Shown: positions 26,854 to 35,171, counted from the first letter of the stretch. The stretch is 64,000 bases of DNA from Patescibacteria group bacterium (GCA_041661625.1 JBAZUB010000002.1:186001-250000); one strand, 5' to 3'. A program made the numbers and translations. Notes: generated by a model not told the origin, from the letters alone.

Positions 26854-27617
26854 CTGATGTTGTAAAAACAAAATCGAAACCATTACCCCCCGTACCTGAT
26901 ACCGTACCGATTTCTGCGCCGGTTGAACCCGCGAAAAAGCCGATCATCGAGGTAGTGGGCGTAAATAAGATGTTTAAGGTCGGTAAGAACATTATTCCGG
27001 TATTAAAAGACGTCAACGTCAAACTATACCCGGAGGAGTTTGTATTGCTACTGGGTCCGTCTGGGAGCGGCAAATCAACTCTGCTCAATACCATGCTGGG
27101 TTTAGAAATCCCCACGTCAGGCAAGGTCATGCTCCAGGGGGTGGATATTACCAAAAAAAAGATGAATGAAATGGCGCGATACCGCCATAAGGTCTTTGGC
27201 ATTGTCTTTCAGAAATCAGACTGGGTACGTTGCGTCAATGTTATCGAGAACGTAGCCTTGCCTCTGGCCATTGAGGGTCGGCCGCGCAAGGAAAGAATGC
27301 CCAAGGCCTGGGCGCGTCTCAAAGAAATGGGAATGGATGATCACGCCCACTACATACCGAGCGAGCTATCGGGTGGACAGCAGCAAAAAGTATCATTAGC
27401 CCGGGCGCTGATTAATGATCCGCCGGTCATTGTCGCTGATGAACCAACCGGGAACCTGGATTCTGTTTCGGCGGACAAGGTTATGCGTTTTTTTAAGGAA
27501 TTGAACGAGAAATACCATAAGACCATTCTTATGGTCACGCATAATATTGAATACGTGAGTTACGCTTCACGGACGATCTACGTCAAGGACGGCGTTATCA
27601 CCGAGGGCATGGGCTGA
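26850..27617 (+). CDS. ABC transporter ATP-binding protein, MacB/LolD type
   Basis: ATPase of a mechanotransmission-type ABC system, paired with the FtsX-like permease that follows. Walker A LGPSGSGKSTLLN, Q-loop IVFQKSDWVR, signature LSGGQQQKVSLARAL, Walker B VIVADEPTGNLDS and the switch His in MVTHNIEY are all intact. The extra ~30-residue Pro-rich head before the domain is unusual. Stop TGA is followed one base later by the permease ATG. The role could be lipoprotein release, peptide export or envelope signalling. An extended -10 promoter and a start-codon hairpin sit upstream. Confidence 0.93.
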   Translation: MPDVVKTKSKPLPPVPDTVPISAPVEPAKKPIIEVVGVNKMFKVGKNIIPVLKDVNVKLYPEEFVLLLGPSGSGKSTLLNTMLGLEIPTSGKVMLQGVDITKKKMNEMARYRHKVFGIVFQKSDWVRCVNVIENVALPLAIEGRPRKERMPKAWARLKEMGMDDHAHYIPSELSGGQQQKVSLARALINDPPVIVADEPTGNLDSVSADKVMRFFKELNEKYHKTILMVTHNIEYVSYASRTIYVKDGVITEGMG

Positions 27618-27618
27618 T

Positions 27619-28866
27619 ATGAAGCTGACCTATACATTTTTTCTGGCCGGATCGAATTTGAGGCGCCGAAAATTTCGAAGCTTTTTAACGATTGGCGGTA
27701 TGGCAGTCGGTATCGCGCTGATCGTGTTTCTGCTTTCACTTGGCTTCGGACTCCAGAATATGATCAAGAGCCAGGTAACCAACGCCGAGGCATTAACCGT
27801 ATTGGATGTTTCCAAAGGCGAATCGACCTTACTCGAGCTGAATGATAAAACTATCGATCAATTCAACAAAATCAACAGCGTTCAGGATGTCAGCCCGTCA
27901 TTAAGCTTATCGGGCCAAATCGCTAATCAAGACGCCGTTACCGATGTTGCCATCTATGGCATTGACCCAAAATTCATCTCATTGGAAGGGTTAAAAATAA
28001 GCTTTGGTAAAGAATTTACAGCTTCGGATGCAAAGGAAATATTCATCACGACGACGGCGTTGAATCTTATCAACATCGGAGATCCGGAAGCGGCGGTCGG
28101 TGAAAAAGTTAAACTGAAGGTATTGGTACCGGAGAAGCTCGAAGGTACTACGGAAGAGAATTTGGTTAGCAAGGAAATCGACGTTACCATTGCCGGTGTG
28201 ATTAATGACGAGGAGCTGACTATTGTTTATGCGCCGATCAAGTTTCTAGAAACCATCGGTTTCACTCCAGAGTACAGTGCCGCCAAGGTGAAAGTTGATC
28301 CGGAAAAAGTAAAAGAGTACAACCTCGCTCGGATCAAGGTAACCGACGAATCTAAATTACCCGAAGTGCGCAAACAAATCGAATCGATGGGGTATCAGGT
28401 GGACTCCGTAGCTGATACGGTCGGCCAGATTGACAAGATATTTATGGTATTTGAAATTATTATGGGCGCGTTCGGCGGAATTGCCATGTTTGTCGCCGCG
28501 GTCGGCGCGTTAAATACCTTAACCGTATCGCTACTTGAACGTACTCGTGAAATCGGTTTGATGAAATCGCTCGGAGCCGCTTCAAGCGATATATACCGTT
28601 TGTTTCTAGTGGAATCAATAACGATCGGTATGGTGGGCGGTATTATTGGCATTGGTGTGGGCTTCGCCATGGGCGAGGGTGCGAATTATGGACTGAATTT
28701 TCTTGCGCACAAAGTCGGCGGTGATGGAGTGGATATATTTTATACACCGCCGATATTCATCGCCATCGTGCTAGCTGTCTCATTCGTAGTCAGCGTGATT
28801 ACCGGTTATTACCCCGCCCGGCGCGCGTCAAAGATTAATCCGCTCGATGCTTTACGTTACGAATAA
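27619..28866 (+). CDS. MacB/FtsX-like ABC permease
   Basis: 415 residues: one N-terminal helix (FRSFLTIGGMAVGIALIVFLLSLG, about residues 18-42), a periplasmic MacB-type domain of about 220 residues, then three helices in the FtsX domain. TREIGLMKSLGAASSDIYRLFL is the conserved coupling region, and the end is YYPARRASKINPLDALRYE. This is the standard four-helix layout. It partners with the preceding ATPase. A second, independent pair of the same type is at 41907-44205. Confidence 0.92.
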   Translation: MKLTYTFFLAGSNLRRRKFRSFLTIGGMAVGIALIVFLLSLGFGLQNMIKSQVTNAEALTVLDVSKGESTLLELNDKTIDQFNKINSVQDVSPSLSLSGQIANQDAVTDVAIYGIDPKFISLEGLKISFGKEFTASDAKEIFITTTALNLINIGDPEAAVGEKVKLKVLVPEKLEGTTEENLVSKEIDVTIAGVINDEELTIVYAPIKFLETIGFTPEYSAAKVKVDPEKVKEYNLARIKVTDESKLPEVRKQIESMGYQVDSVADTVGQIDKIFMVFEIIMGAFGGIAMFVAAVGALNTLTVSLLERTREIGLMKSLGAASSDIYRLFLVESITIGMVGGIIGIGVGFAMGEGANYGLNFLAHKVGGDGVDIFYTPPIFIAIVLAVSFVVSVITGYYPARRASKINPLDALRYE

Positions 28867-28872
28867 AAATAT

Positions 28873-29565
28873 ATGGCAACCAAAATAAATGATAGTTTGC
28901 CGCGGCTGTATGTCAAGCGGAAAAGGCGGACACTGGGCGAGTTGCTGCAAGGCGCCAATGTAAAAAATTCCCAAAATTGGGTATCGATCCATCGGTCATC
29001 AAAGGATTTGTTAACCACTTTCGAGAGTGAGGGGCTGGTGGTGTCTATCAACGGCAGCGGTACCTTGAGTCCCGATCATCCAGCCAACAAAGAAGCCGCT
29101 GCGGTGGCGGCAGCGGTAATCGAGCGCCAGGGGATAGTTATCAATGGCGGCCGGAACACGGGCATAATGCAAGCAACTGCCAAAATAGCCGGTGACAACC
29201 TGATGGGTATAATATTTCCAGAACTAAAAGATCAGATAACAAAAAAAGGTAAATTCGCTATTGTGAATTCACCAACGCCGCGAATCGAATTATTAGCCAC
29301 GTGCGCGCCAATTGTCGTAATATTTCGCGGTGGTTTGGGCACGCTGATGATCCTGATGCGGGCGATCGCCCACCTGCGCAATCACCGGTTCCACCCGAAC
29401 CAGCCACCCCAATTGATATTCGTCAGTAATTATTGGATTGGCTTGCTGACGACGATGATGAATATGGGCGCTTTGCCCCAGGAGTTTTTATCCGAATTAA
29501 AATTCTTTGTCCGGGCGGATCAGGTTATCAAGCAATTACCCATTATTCAAAATAACCCATCATGA
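28873..29565 (+). CDS. LOG-like Rossmann protein with altered catalytic motif
   Basis: 230 residues. Resembles the LOG / 'lysine decarboxylase' family (cytokinin-type nucleoside 5'-monophosphate phosphoribohydrolases): GIVINGGRNTGIMQA fits the first glycine motif. The family signature PGGxGTxxE is here FRGGLGTLMILMRA, so the catalytic Glu and the Pro are replaced. Activity is doubtful; it may only bind a nucleotide. It starts six bases after the permease stop and overlaps the next gene (ATGA), so it belongs to the ABC transcript. Confidence 0.7.
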   Translation: MATKINDSLPRLYVKRKRRTLGELLQGANVKNSQNWVSIHRSSKDLLTTFESEGLVVSINGSGTLSPDHPANKEAAAVAAAVIERQGIVINGGRNTGIMQATAKIAGDNLMGIIFPELKDQITKKGKFAIVNSPTPRIELLATCAPIVVIFRGGLGTLMILMRAIAHLRNHRFHPNQPPQLIFVSNYWIGLLTTMMNMGALPQEFLSELKFFVRADQVIKQLPIIQNNPS

Positions 29566-30029
29566 AAAAGCAATACATCGTAATAATTGCCGTTATCGTA
29601 ATAGTGGCGGGTGGTGTGGCAGCGTACTTCTGGTTAAATAATAAAGATATTACCAATCAAAACGCAAACACCAATAATAATGCAGTCGCTAATATAAACA
29701 ACAACGCCAACTCGAACAGCAACACGAACGTCAATGAAAATGACAATGCTAATGACGTAAACGTGGTGACAAATAACGAAGTAACGGTTGAGGGAACGGT
29801 GTTCGTAAAGGGCTACAAGACCCCCAGCGAATCATACGGTATTCTCACTACCAATAATCAGGAAGTCGGCTTGGGCAGCTATGATTCGGCGCGGGAACAA
29901 TTTCGCATCTTCGTGGGTGATAAGGTTAGCGTTACATTTGAAAAAGTCTGCCGCAGCAACCACGAAAACTGCTGTCGGTCATTATTTTTCTACTGCGGGA
30001 CGGTAAAAAATTATAAAAGCATTAAGTAA
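29562..30029 (+). CDS. Anchored protein with Asn-rich linker
   Basis: 155 residues: one N-terminal helix (YIVIIAVIVIVAGGVAAYFWL), a low-complexity linker of about 50 residues that is almost all Asn, Ala, Thr, Val and Asp, then a compact domain of about 85 residues with four Cys near the end (VCRSNHENCCRSLFFYCG). The helix-linker-domain layout is common for small exported proteins in Candidate Phyla Radiation genomes. Start ATG overlaps the LOG-like stop. Function unknown; cysteines may pair outside the cell. Confidence 0.75.
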   Translation: MKKQYIVIIAVIVIVAGGVAAYFWLNNKDITNQNANTNNNAVANINNNANSNSNTNVNENDNANDVNVVTNNEVTVEGTVFVKGYKTPSESYGILTTNNQEVGLGSYDSAREQFRIFVGDKVSVTFEKVCRSNHENCCRSLFFYCGTVKNYKSIK

Positions 30030-30137
30030 TAAGTCAACCGCCATCGAGAAGGTTTAGCCGATAATTCTATAAGACTACTCAGAGCCACCCGTGTAACGCT
30101 GTATCTAATTGCGGCATTTTGGGTAGTTTTTGGTGCA

Positions 30138-30401
30138 ATGTGGCTGTTTCGAGAATCAGATTATCGATGGTTCTATTTTACCGGCGCAATTGGAAATGCG
30201 GTTCTGTTGACAATGCTGACATATCTCATGAGTCGCGGAAGCAAGTTGGCCTATTGGCTGTTAGTCTGTCTTATGGTCGCGAACATAATATTAACCTTAG
30301 CTGACCAGATCGGGTGGTTCGATATTGCGTATCTGTTGCCAGCCATCGCGGTACTTATAATGTTGCTGCGGGTTAGAAAAATCAATCCTCAACTGAGCTA
30401 A
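30138..30401 (+). CDS. Small four-helix membrane protein; true start unclear
   Basis: From ATG 30138, 87 residues with three helices (FTGAIGNAVLLTMLTYLM, YWLLVCLMVANIILTLA, LLPAIAVLIMLLRV). The same frame is open upstream to 30033 and encodes another clear helix, VTLYLIAAFWVVFGAMW, directly before the ATG. No ATG, GTG or TTG lies in that extension, so translation may start at a rare codon such as ATA 30069, or a base change has removed the start. Function unknown. Confidence 0.6.
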   Translation: MWLFRESDYRWFYFTGAIGNAVLLTMLTYLMSRGSKLAYWLLVCLMVANIILTLADQIGWFDIAYLLPAIAVLIMLLRVRKINPQLS

Positions 30402-30430
30402 TTATGAACATAATTAAATAAACAATATTC

Positions 30431-30613
30431 ATGTCCCACGAAATGCAAAAAAGCGGACCGGCCGGTGCGGTCTACGGACTGGGTTTGGTCGGCGCGGCGG
30501 TCTATTACATCGGTCACGCGGCCGGGTTTTGGCTGGGCGTGCTGGGTTTTCTCAAGGCGCTGGTTTGGCCGGCGATGCTGGTTTATCGGGCGCTGGAAGT
30601 TCTGTATCAATAG
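30431..30613 (+). CDS. Conserved small membrane protein, 60 residues
   Basis: SGPAGAVYGLGLVGAAVYYI followed by GFWLGVLGFLKALVWPAML. Two hydrophobic stretches with a short polar end. From memory, this pattern (AVYGLG...YYI...GFLKALVWPA) recurs in small unannotated proteins of many bacteria, so it is probably real despite its size. It lies 30 bases after the previous gene. No function known. Confidence 0.7.
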   Translation: MSHEMQKSGPAGAVYGLGLVGAAVYYIGHAAGFWLGVLGFLKALVWPAMLVYRALEVLYQ

Positions 30614-30639
30614 ACGATCAAAAACAATCGGCGTATAAT
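30611..30639 (+). promoter_or_regulatory. Promoter of the 30680 gene
   Basis: TAGACG (30611-30616), 17-base spacer, TATAAT (30634-30639). Confidence 0.5.
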
Positions 30640-30679
30640 TACTGTATGGGTGATTTCGGTATAGCCCAACCGAATATTT

Positions 30680-31090
30680 ATGAAAAAACCACTAATAATA
30701 ATTATCTCGGCGTTCATCTTGTTGGCCGCGATTGTAGTGTTTTTACGTTTGGTAGTGGGTGGCGATGAAGACACTTGGATCTGCTCGAACGGCGCGTGGG
30801 TAAAGCACGGCCACCCCATTTCTACCCAGCCGGATACTATTTGTGGCAACACGACGAACACAAATAGCGCCACAAATACGAACAGTGCGAGTTCGGTTCA
30901 CATCGTAAATGATTATAAAACAAAAGTAGTTTACACAATTGTTGCTCCCGAAGCGGCAGAAATAGCCGCCTACGAAAACGACTGCCGACAGCGGGGCGGG
31001 ACTTTTCATACATGCGGAAGCATTTGTGAACCGAGCGCTAGAATTTGCGCGTCAGTATGCGCGTACACGTGCGATAATATTTCGGAATAG
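30680..31090 (+). CDS. Small anchored protein with WICSNGAWVKHG motif and Cys-rich end
   Basis: 136 residues: N-terminal helix (LIIIISAFILLAAIVVFL), then an external module WICSNGAWVKHGHPISTQP, a Thr/Asn linker, and a C-terminal domain with six Cys (DCRQRGGTFHTCGSICEP, ICASVCAYTCDN). The cysteine spacing suggests disulfide bonding outside the cell. The WICxNGxWVKHG motif looks familiar from other Candidate Phyla Radiation exported proteins, but no function is known. Own TATAAT promoter, no ribosome site. Confidence 0.75.
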   Translation: MKKPLIIIISAFILLAAIVVFLRLVVGGDEDTWICSNGAWVKHGHPISTQPDTICGNTTNTNSATNTNSASSVHIVNDYKTKVVYTIVAPEAAEIAAYENDCRQRGGTFHTCGSICEPSARICASVCAYTCDNISE

Positions 31091-31103
31091 CCTGTTTGGT
31101 TGT

Positions 31104-31125
31104 TAACCTTTTAATTAAAAGGTTA
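31104..31125. repeat. Palindrome of the ACCTTTT/AAAAGGT family, copy 3
   Basis: Perfect 22-base palindrome with half TAACCTTTTAA, between the 30680 gene and dnaG. Confidence 0.7.
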
Positions 31126-31197
31126 GCGTAATCACTCTTGCCAAATCGCCCAAAACCCCGTACTCTCAAGGCAGTTAATGCCTAATTTTGTCGTCTG

Positions 31198-32997
31198 ATG
31201 GACAATCAAGTCGAAGAAATAAAACAGCGGCTCAATCTGGTTGAAGTCATCCAGGAATACGTTAAGCTGACTCCGGCCGGCACTAATTACAAAGCCAACT
31301 GCCCATTCCACCAGGAAAAAACGCCGTCTTTTATGGTGTCCGAGGATAAACAGATCTGGCACTGTTTTGGGTGTGGTGAAGGCGGGGATGTGTTCGGTTT
31401 TGTGATGAAGATGGAGGGCATGACCTTTCCCGAGACTTTGCGCCTATTGGCCGAGAAAGCCGGAGTGCAGCTGCGCCGGCGCAATCCCGAGAATGAGAAT
31501 CGCAATACCCGGCTACTGGAAATAAACCAGGCGGCGGCGGGTTTTTATCATCAGACTTTGTTAGAACGACCCGAAGCCCAGCCGGCGCGGGATTATCTCA
31601 AGGAGCGGGGCGTGTTGGCCGAAACTTTGGAAGAATTCGAAATCGGTTTCGCTCTCAAGGCCTGGGATGAGTTGGGAAACTTTCTGCGGAGCCAGGGCTA
31701 CTCCGACGATGAAACGTTTTCAGCCGGCTTGACGATAAAGAAGGATAAGGGTAATGGACACTACGATCGTTTTCGGGGCCGAATTATGTTCCCGCTGGCC
31801 GACGCGCACGGCCGGGTGGTTGGTTTTGGGGGTCGAATACTGCCCAGCTTGGACGATGGCCAGTCCGGTAAATACGTGAACTCGCCTCAAACCGCGATTT
31901 ACAATAAGAGCACTATTCTTTTTGCGCTCAATCTAGCCAAGCAAGAAATCAAGAATCACAAGATAGCCGTAGTCGTTGAAGGCTACATGGATGCGCTGTC
32001 TTCGCATCAAGCCGGCATTAAGCACGTCGTAGCTTCGGGCGGTACGGCGCTAACCAACGAACAGATTCGGTTACTGAAACGATACGCGTCGGCCGTGGCC
32101 TTGTCTTTTGACATGGATCCGGCCGGATTCGAAGCCGCCAAACGCGGTCTGGAAGTGGCCTGGCAGCAAGAGATGGAGACGCGGGTAATCCAGCTGCCCT
32201 TTGGCAAAGACCCGGACGAATGTATCCGCCGCGATCCGGCCGCTTGGCAGCGAGCCGTTGAGCAAGCCAAGCCGTTCATGGATTATTTCTTTGCCAAGAC
32301 ATTAGCCGATCATCCACCAGCCACGGTGCAGGGTAAAAAAGACACGGCCAAGATTTTATTGCCACTGATTGCCCGGTTGCCCGATCCGATTGAAAAATCC
32401 CATTATTTGCAACAGCTGGCTAATGCCATTAACGTTCCCGAACAGGCTCTCCAGGACAAATTACGGCAAACTCGACCTGGCCAGACCGTTCGCACCCAAG
32501 CCGTAGCTAATGTCGCAACCACCATGGTCAAGAATCGTCCGGAACAACTGACTGATTTGGTGTTGGGCCTGCTCTTATTAGCTCCAGATCAGCTGGAAGG
32601 AATCAGCCAGCGGCTTGAGCCGGAACAGTTGCGGGGTGAGAACCGGGACGAACTTTACAAGCAGATGATAATATATTATACTAAAAATCAGCATTTTGGC
32701 AGTGAGGAGTTCGTTCAATCACTCGTTCAACACAGCCCCACATTAACCCAATTAGCGGAGCGGTTGCGTCTCTACGCCCAATCCCAAACGGGTGAGCTGT
32801 CTGAACCGGTCAGCGAACTAGCCCGAAAGACCTTTGCGGAGGCTCTGCCGTTCCTCAAACGGCATCAGCTTCTCGATACCATTTCACGCCTGGAGCGGCA
32901 ATTGCACCAGGCCGAGGCGGATCGGAAAACAGAGGCCATTGATACATTGACGAAGGAAATTACACACTTGACTGAATCAATCAGTCAATCAGAGTAA
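31198..32997 (+). CDS. dnaG: DNA primase
   Basis: Makes RNA primers at the replication fork. CHC2 zinc finger at residues 35-59 (CPFHQEKTPSF, HCFGCGEGGD), RNA-polymerase-like core, Toprim domain with VVVEGYMDALSSHQAG (Glu at about 261) and SFDMDPAGFEAAKRG as the DxD motif, and a helicase-binding C-terminal region. 599 residues, normal. No Shine-Dalgarno sequence. Followed by rpoD, as in the classical macromolecular synthesis operon; rpsU is not present upstream. Confidence 0.98.
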   Translation: MDNQVEEIKQRLNLVEVIQEYVKLTPAGTNYKANCPFHQEKTPSFMVSEDKQIWHCFGCGEGGDVFGFVMKMEGMTFPETLRLLAEKAGVQLRRRNPENENRNTRLLEINQAAAGFYHQTLLERPEAQPARDYLKERGVLAETLEEFEIGFALKAWDELGNFLRSQGYSDDETFSAGLTIKKDKGNGHYDRFRGRIMFPLADAHGRVVGFGGRILPSLDDGQSGKYVNSPQTAIYNKSTILFALNLAKQEIKNHKIAVVVEGYMDALSSHQAGIKHVVASGGTALTNEQIRLLKRYASAVALSFDMDPAGFEAAKRGLEVAWQQEMETRVIQLPFGKDPDECIRRDPAAWQRAVEQAKPFMDYFFAKTLADHPPATVQGKKDTAKILLPLIARLPDPIEKSHYLQQLANAINVPEQALQDKLRQTRPGQTVRTQAVANVATTMVKNRPEQLTDLVLGLLLLAPDQLEGISQRLEPEQLRGENRDELYKQMIIYYTKNQHFGSEEFVQSLVQHSPTLTQLAERLRLYAQSQTGELSEPVSELARKTFAEALPFLKRHQLLDTISRLERQLHQAEADRKTEAIDTLTKEITHLTESISQSE

Positions 32998-33100
32998 GGT
33001 TTTTAATTACACTAACGCCGCCTCCTCGGGGGCACCAGTTTCCTGATCCCGGTCGCTGATGACATGGGCAATCGGGCAGCTGGGAAGTTAGGACTTTTCT

Positions 33101-34351
33101 ATGCCAAAAAAACCAGCCAAACTCAAGAAGAAGCGACCGGCTCGGCCGATTGTCCACAAGAAGAAACGACCAGCGTCGAAACCCAAGCCAAAGTTCAAGA
33201 AACGCCCGATTAGAAAACCTCATATTCGTGTCAAGGCTGTGAAGAAAATAGCACCCAAACACGAATTGGTCGAACTCGACGAGCACGCGGTCAATATGTT
33301 ATTGCACAAAGGCCGGGTGCGTGGTTTCGTGACTGAAAAAGAAGTACTGTACGCGTTTCCAGAGGTGGAGGAATACATGGACCGGTACGAGGATTTTCTG
33401 GATCGGCTGGATCAGCAGGGCATGCAGGTGGTTGAATCCGACGCCGGCATACTCGATACGCACACTACTCAGGCAACCAGTACAAAGGCGACCGAACTGG
33501 AAAGTCAGCGTTACGATTTGAGCGATATTTCCGACGACTCCATTCAGATGTACTTGCGGGAGATCGGCAAGGTGCCGCTGTTGTCCACTGAAGAAGAAGT
33601 TCAGCTGGCCAAGCGCAAAGAACGCAGCGATGTGGAAGCCGGCAAGAAGATGGTTCAGGCCAATCTAAGGCTGGTGGTTTCGATCGCGAAAAAGTTTACC
33701 GGACGCTCGCTGTCATTGCTCGATTTGATTCAAGAAGGCAACATCGGCTTATTCCGTGCCGTAGAAAAATTTGATTATCGCAAGGGATACAAGTTCTCGA
33801 CTTACGCTACCTGGTGGATCCGTCAGGCAATCACGCGCGCCCTGGCTGACCAATCGCGCATCATCCGCATCCCGGTGCATATGGTGGAGACGATTAATAA
33901 ATTCCAGCAGATTGAACGCCAACTGATCCAGGATTTGGGTCGGGAACCGCTACCCGAAGAGATTGCCGCTGAAATGGGCCAGGAGGTGGAGAAGGTCAGG
34001 CACATCATGAAGATTTCCCAGGAGACCGTATCGCTGGAAACATCCGTCGGCGAAGAGGAAGATGAGTCGACTTTGGGAGATTTCATTGAAGACGATAAAA
34101 CTCTATCACCGGACCGGGTGGCCGCCCTGCAGTTGCTAAAAGACCACGTCCACGATATTATCAAAGAATTACCCGCCCGGGAGCAGAAAATACTGGAAAT
34201 GCGCTTTGGCTTGCTGGACGGCGTATCGCATACGCTGGAAGAAGTTGGCCAGGAGTTCGGCGTCACCCGCGAGCGTATTCGGCAGATCGAAGCCAAGGCT
34301 CTGGAGAAGATTCAAGAGCACGGCGGGATGAAAAAGCTGCGGGATTACTAG
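33101..34351 (+). CDS. rpoD: Primary sigma factor (sigma70)
   Basis: Main promoter-recognition subunit of RNA polymerase. A Lys-rich head of about 50 residues, a region 1.1-like segment (VNMLLHKGRVRGFVTEKEV), region 1.2 (DSIQMYLREIGKVPLL), regions 2.3-2.4 (FDYRKGYKFSTYATWWIRQA), and region 4.2 (LEEVGQEFGVTRERIRQIEA). 416 residues; the non-conserved insert between 1.2 and 2 is absent. Intact 2.4 and 4.2 fit the TATAAT and TTGACA promoters listed here. Second gene after dnaG with a 100-base gap. Confidence 0.98.
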   Translation: MPKKPAKLKKKRPARPIVHKKKRPASKPKPKFKKRPIRKPHIRVKAVKKIAPKHELVELDEHAVNMLLHKGRVRGFVTEKEVLYAFPEVEEYMDRYEDFLDRLDQQGMQVVESDAGILDTHTTQATSTKATELESQRYDLSDISDDSIQMYLREIGKVPLLSTEEEVQLAKRKERSDVEAGKKMVQANLRLVVSIAKKFTGRSLSLLDLIQEGNIGLFRAVEKFDYRKGYKFSTYATWWIRQAITRALADQSRIIRIPVHMVETINKFQQIERQLIQDLGREPLPEEIAAEMGQEVEKVRHIMKISQETVSLETSVGEEEDESTLGDFIEDDKTLSPDRVAALQLLKDHVHDIIKELPAREQKILEMRFGLLDGVSHTLEEVGQEFGVTRERIRQIEAKALEKIQEHGGMKKLRDY

Positions 34352-34371
34352 ACAAATTACCTTCACAATCG

Positions 34372-34470
34372 AATCCCTATAGCGCTCCGCGATAGCTCAA
34401 TGGTAGAGCAACCGGCTGTTAACCGGTAGGCTGTCGGTTCGAGTCCGACTCGCGGAGCGCTATAGGGATT
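34372..34470 (+). other. Perfect 21-pair inverted repeat enclosing tRNA-Asn
   Basis: 34372-34392 and 34450-34470 are exact reverse complements. They consist of the seven acceptor pairs plus 14 flanking pairs (leader AATCCCTATAGCGC). The discriminator G34457 is paired in this structure. It directly follows rpoD, so it may also act as its end structure, although no long T-run follows at once. Confidence 0.85.
34386..34457 (+). tRNA. tRNA-Asn (anticodon GTT)
   Basis: 72 bases. Acceptor TCCGCGA / TCGCGGA, discriminator G, D-arm GCTC-AATGGTA-GAGC, anticodon arm ACCGG-CTGTTAA-CCGGT, T-arm GTCGG-TTCGAGT-CCGAC. CCA is not encoded. All stems are perfect. Confidence 0.97.
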
Positions 34471-34481
34471 TTGTAATTAAT

Positions 34482-34791
34482 CGATAGCTCAATGGGTCCC
34501 GCGAAACGGGACGGGCAGGAGTGAGCAAACCGGCAGGCACAGCGAACGCCGATCGCTCCGAGCGGGCGCAGGAGCGAGCGCTGCCCAGGAAGAGCAACCG
34601 GCTGTTAACCCCGCAAGAAATGCGAAGCAGGCCGGTACCCGCCCGCTACGCCTGAGCTTCGCTCATGCGAAGCGATGACGGGCGGGGGCTGTCGGTTCTC
34701 CGCCACCTTGAATTTTGATATATCAAAGAAAGGCGGACCCCGCCTTCATGGCGGGGGAGTCCGACTCGCGGAGCGCTATAGGGATTTTGTA
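34482..34791 (+). pseudogene. Second tRNA-Asn copy, 5' acceptor strand missing, carrying four insertions
   Basis: Aligned to 34390-34475, every base is identical except one missing T, but four blocks totalling 225 bases are added. They are: 34496-34590 in the D-loop; 34609-34631 at the 3' edge of the anticodon loop; 34638-34686 in the variable loop; and 34699-34756 in the T-loop. Most blocks are built of perfect hairpins, for example GTCCCG/CGGGAC, CCCGCCC/GGGCGGG, GCTTCGC/GCGAAGC, TCCGCC/GGCGGA and CCCCGCC/GGCGGGG. The 5' acceptor strand is replaced by TAATCGA. Listed as a pseudogene because a normal acceptor stem cannot form; an assembly fault is possible. Confidence 0.7.
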
Positions 34792-34806
34792 TTCGGCTGG
34801 ACAACA

Positions 34807-34849
34807 GGATTGCTTCGCCCGATGCAGACATCGGACCCGCAATGACGAG
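34807..34849. repeat. Fragment of the GATTGCTTCG / CGCAATGACGAG dispersed repeat
   Basis: GGATTGCTTCG ... CGCAATGACGAG with an inner CCGATG/CATCGG hairpin; a short relative of the 8945-9047 element. Confidence 0.5.
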
Positions 34850-34892
34850 TGCTGTGCGGGCGGTTGAGATGTGCCCAAGCTATCTTAAATTG

Positions 34893-34901
34893 TGCTATGA
34901 T
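34893..34901 (+). promoter_or_regulatory. Extended -10 promoter of the 34908 gene
   Basis: TGCTATGAT, seven bases before the ATG. If used, the transcript would be leaderless or almost so. Confidence 0.5.
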
Positions 34902-34907
34902 GCATTC

Positions 34908-35108
34908 ATGGAACCGACCATCGAAAAAAAACTAACCGGGCAGGAAGTGTTGCTCCAGAAAGTGCTCCAATCCACTGAGCGCACCCGCAAGTATATTCTC
35001 TGGTCAATCATCATTGGCCTGGCGGTGTTTATTATCCCGCTGATTGCGATGATGTTTATGCTGCCGGCTTATCTTAAAGCCATCGACTTCACCGGTTTAG
35101 GTTTGTAG
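34908..35108 (+). CDS. Small single-helix membrane protein
   Basis: 66 residues from ATG 34908. A polar helical head (MEPTIEKKLTGQEVLLQKVL) is followed by one long hydrophobic segment (WSIIIGLAVFIIPLIAMMFML). An upstream in-frame ATG at 34842 lies within the repeat and has no support. The promoter lies immediately before the start, so translation probably begins at or near the 5' end. Function unknown. Confidence 0.65.
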   Translation: MEPTIEKKLTGQEVLLQKVLQSTERTRKYILWSIIIGLAVFIIPLIAMMFMLPAYLKAIDFTGLGL

Positions 35109-35171
35109 CCGATTGCTCAAATATTCGCAGAATACATTGGCATGTTTAAGACCAGCTGATTTTTAGGATAG

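Noticed and set aside
29562..30029. Asn-rich linker as a prion-like or repeat-expansion signal
   Set aside because: Such linkers are common between an anchor helix and an external domain in these genomes; no further evidence.
34482..34791. A functional second tRNA-Asn or an intron-containing tRNA
   Set aside because: The 5' acceptor strand is not complementary to the 3' strand, and group I or II intron or archaeal bulge-helix-bulge signals were not seen; kept as a finding, not as a tRNA.
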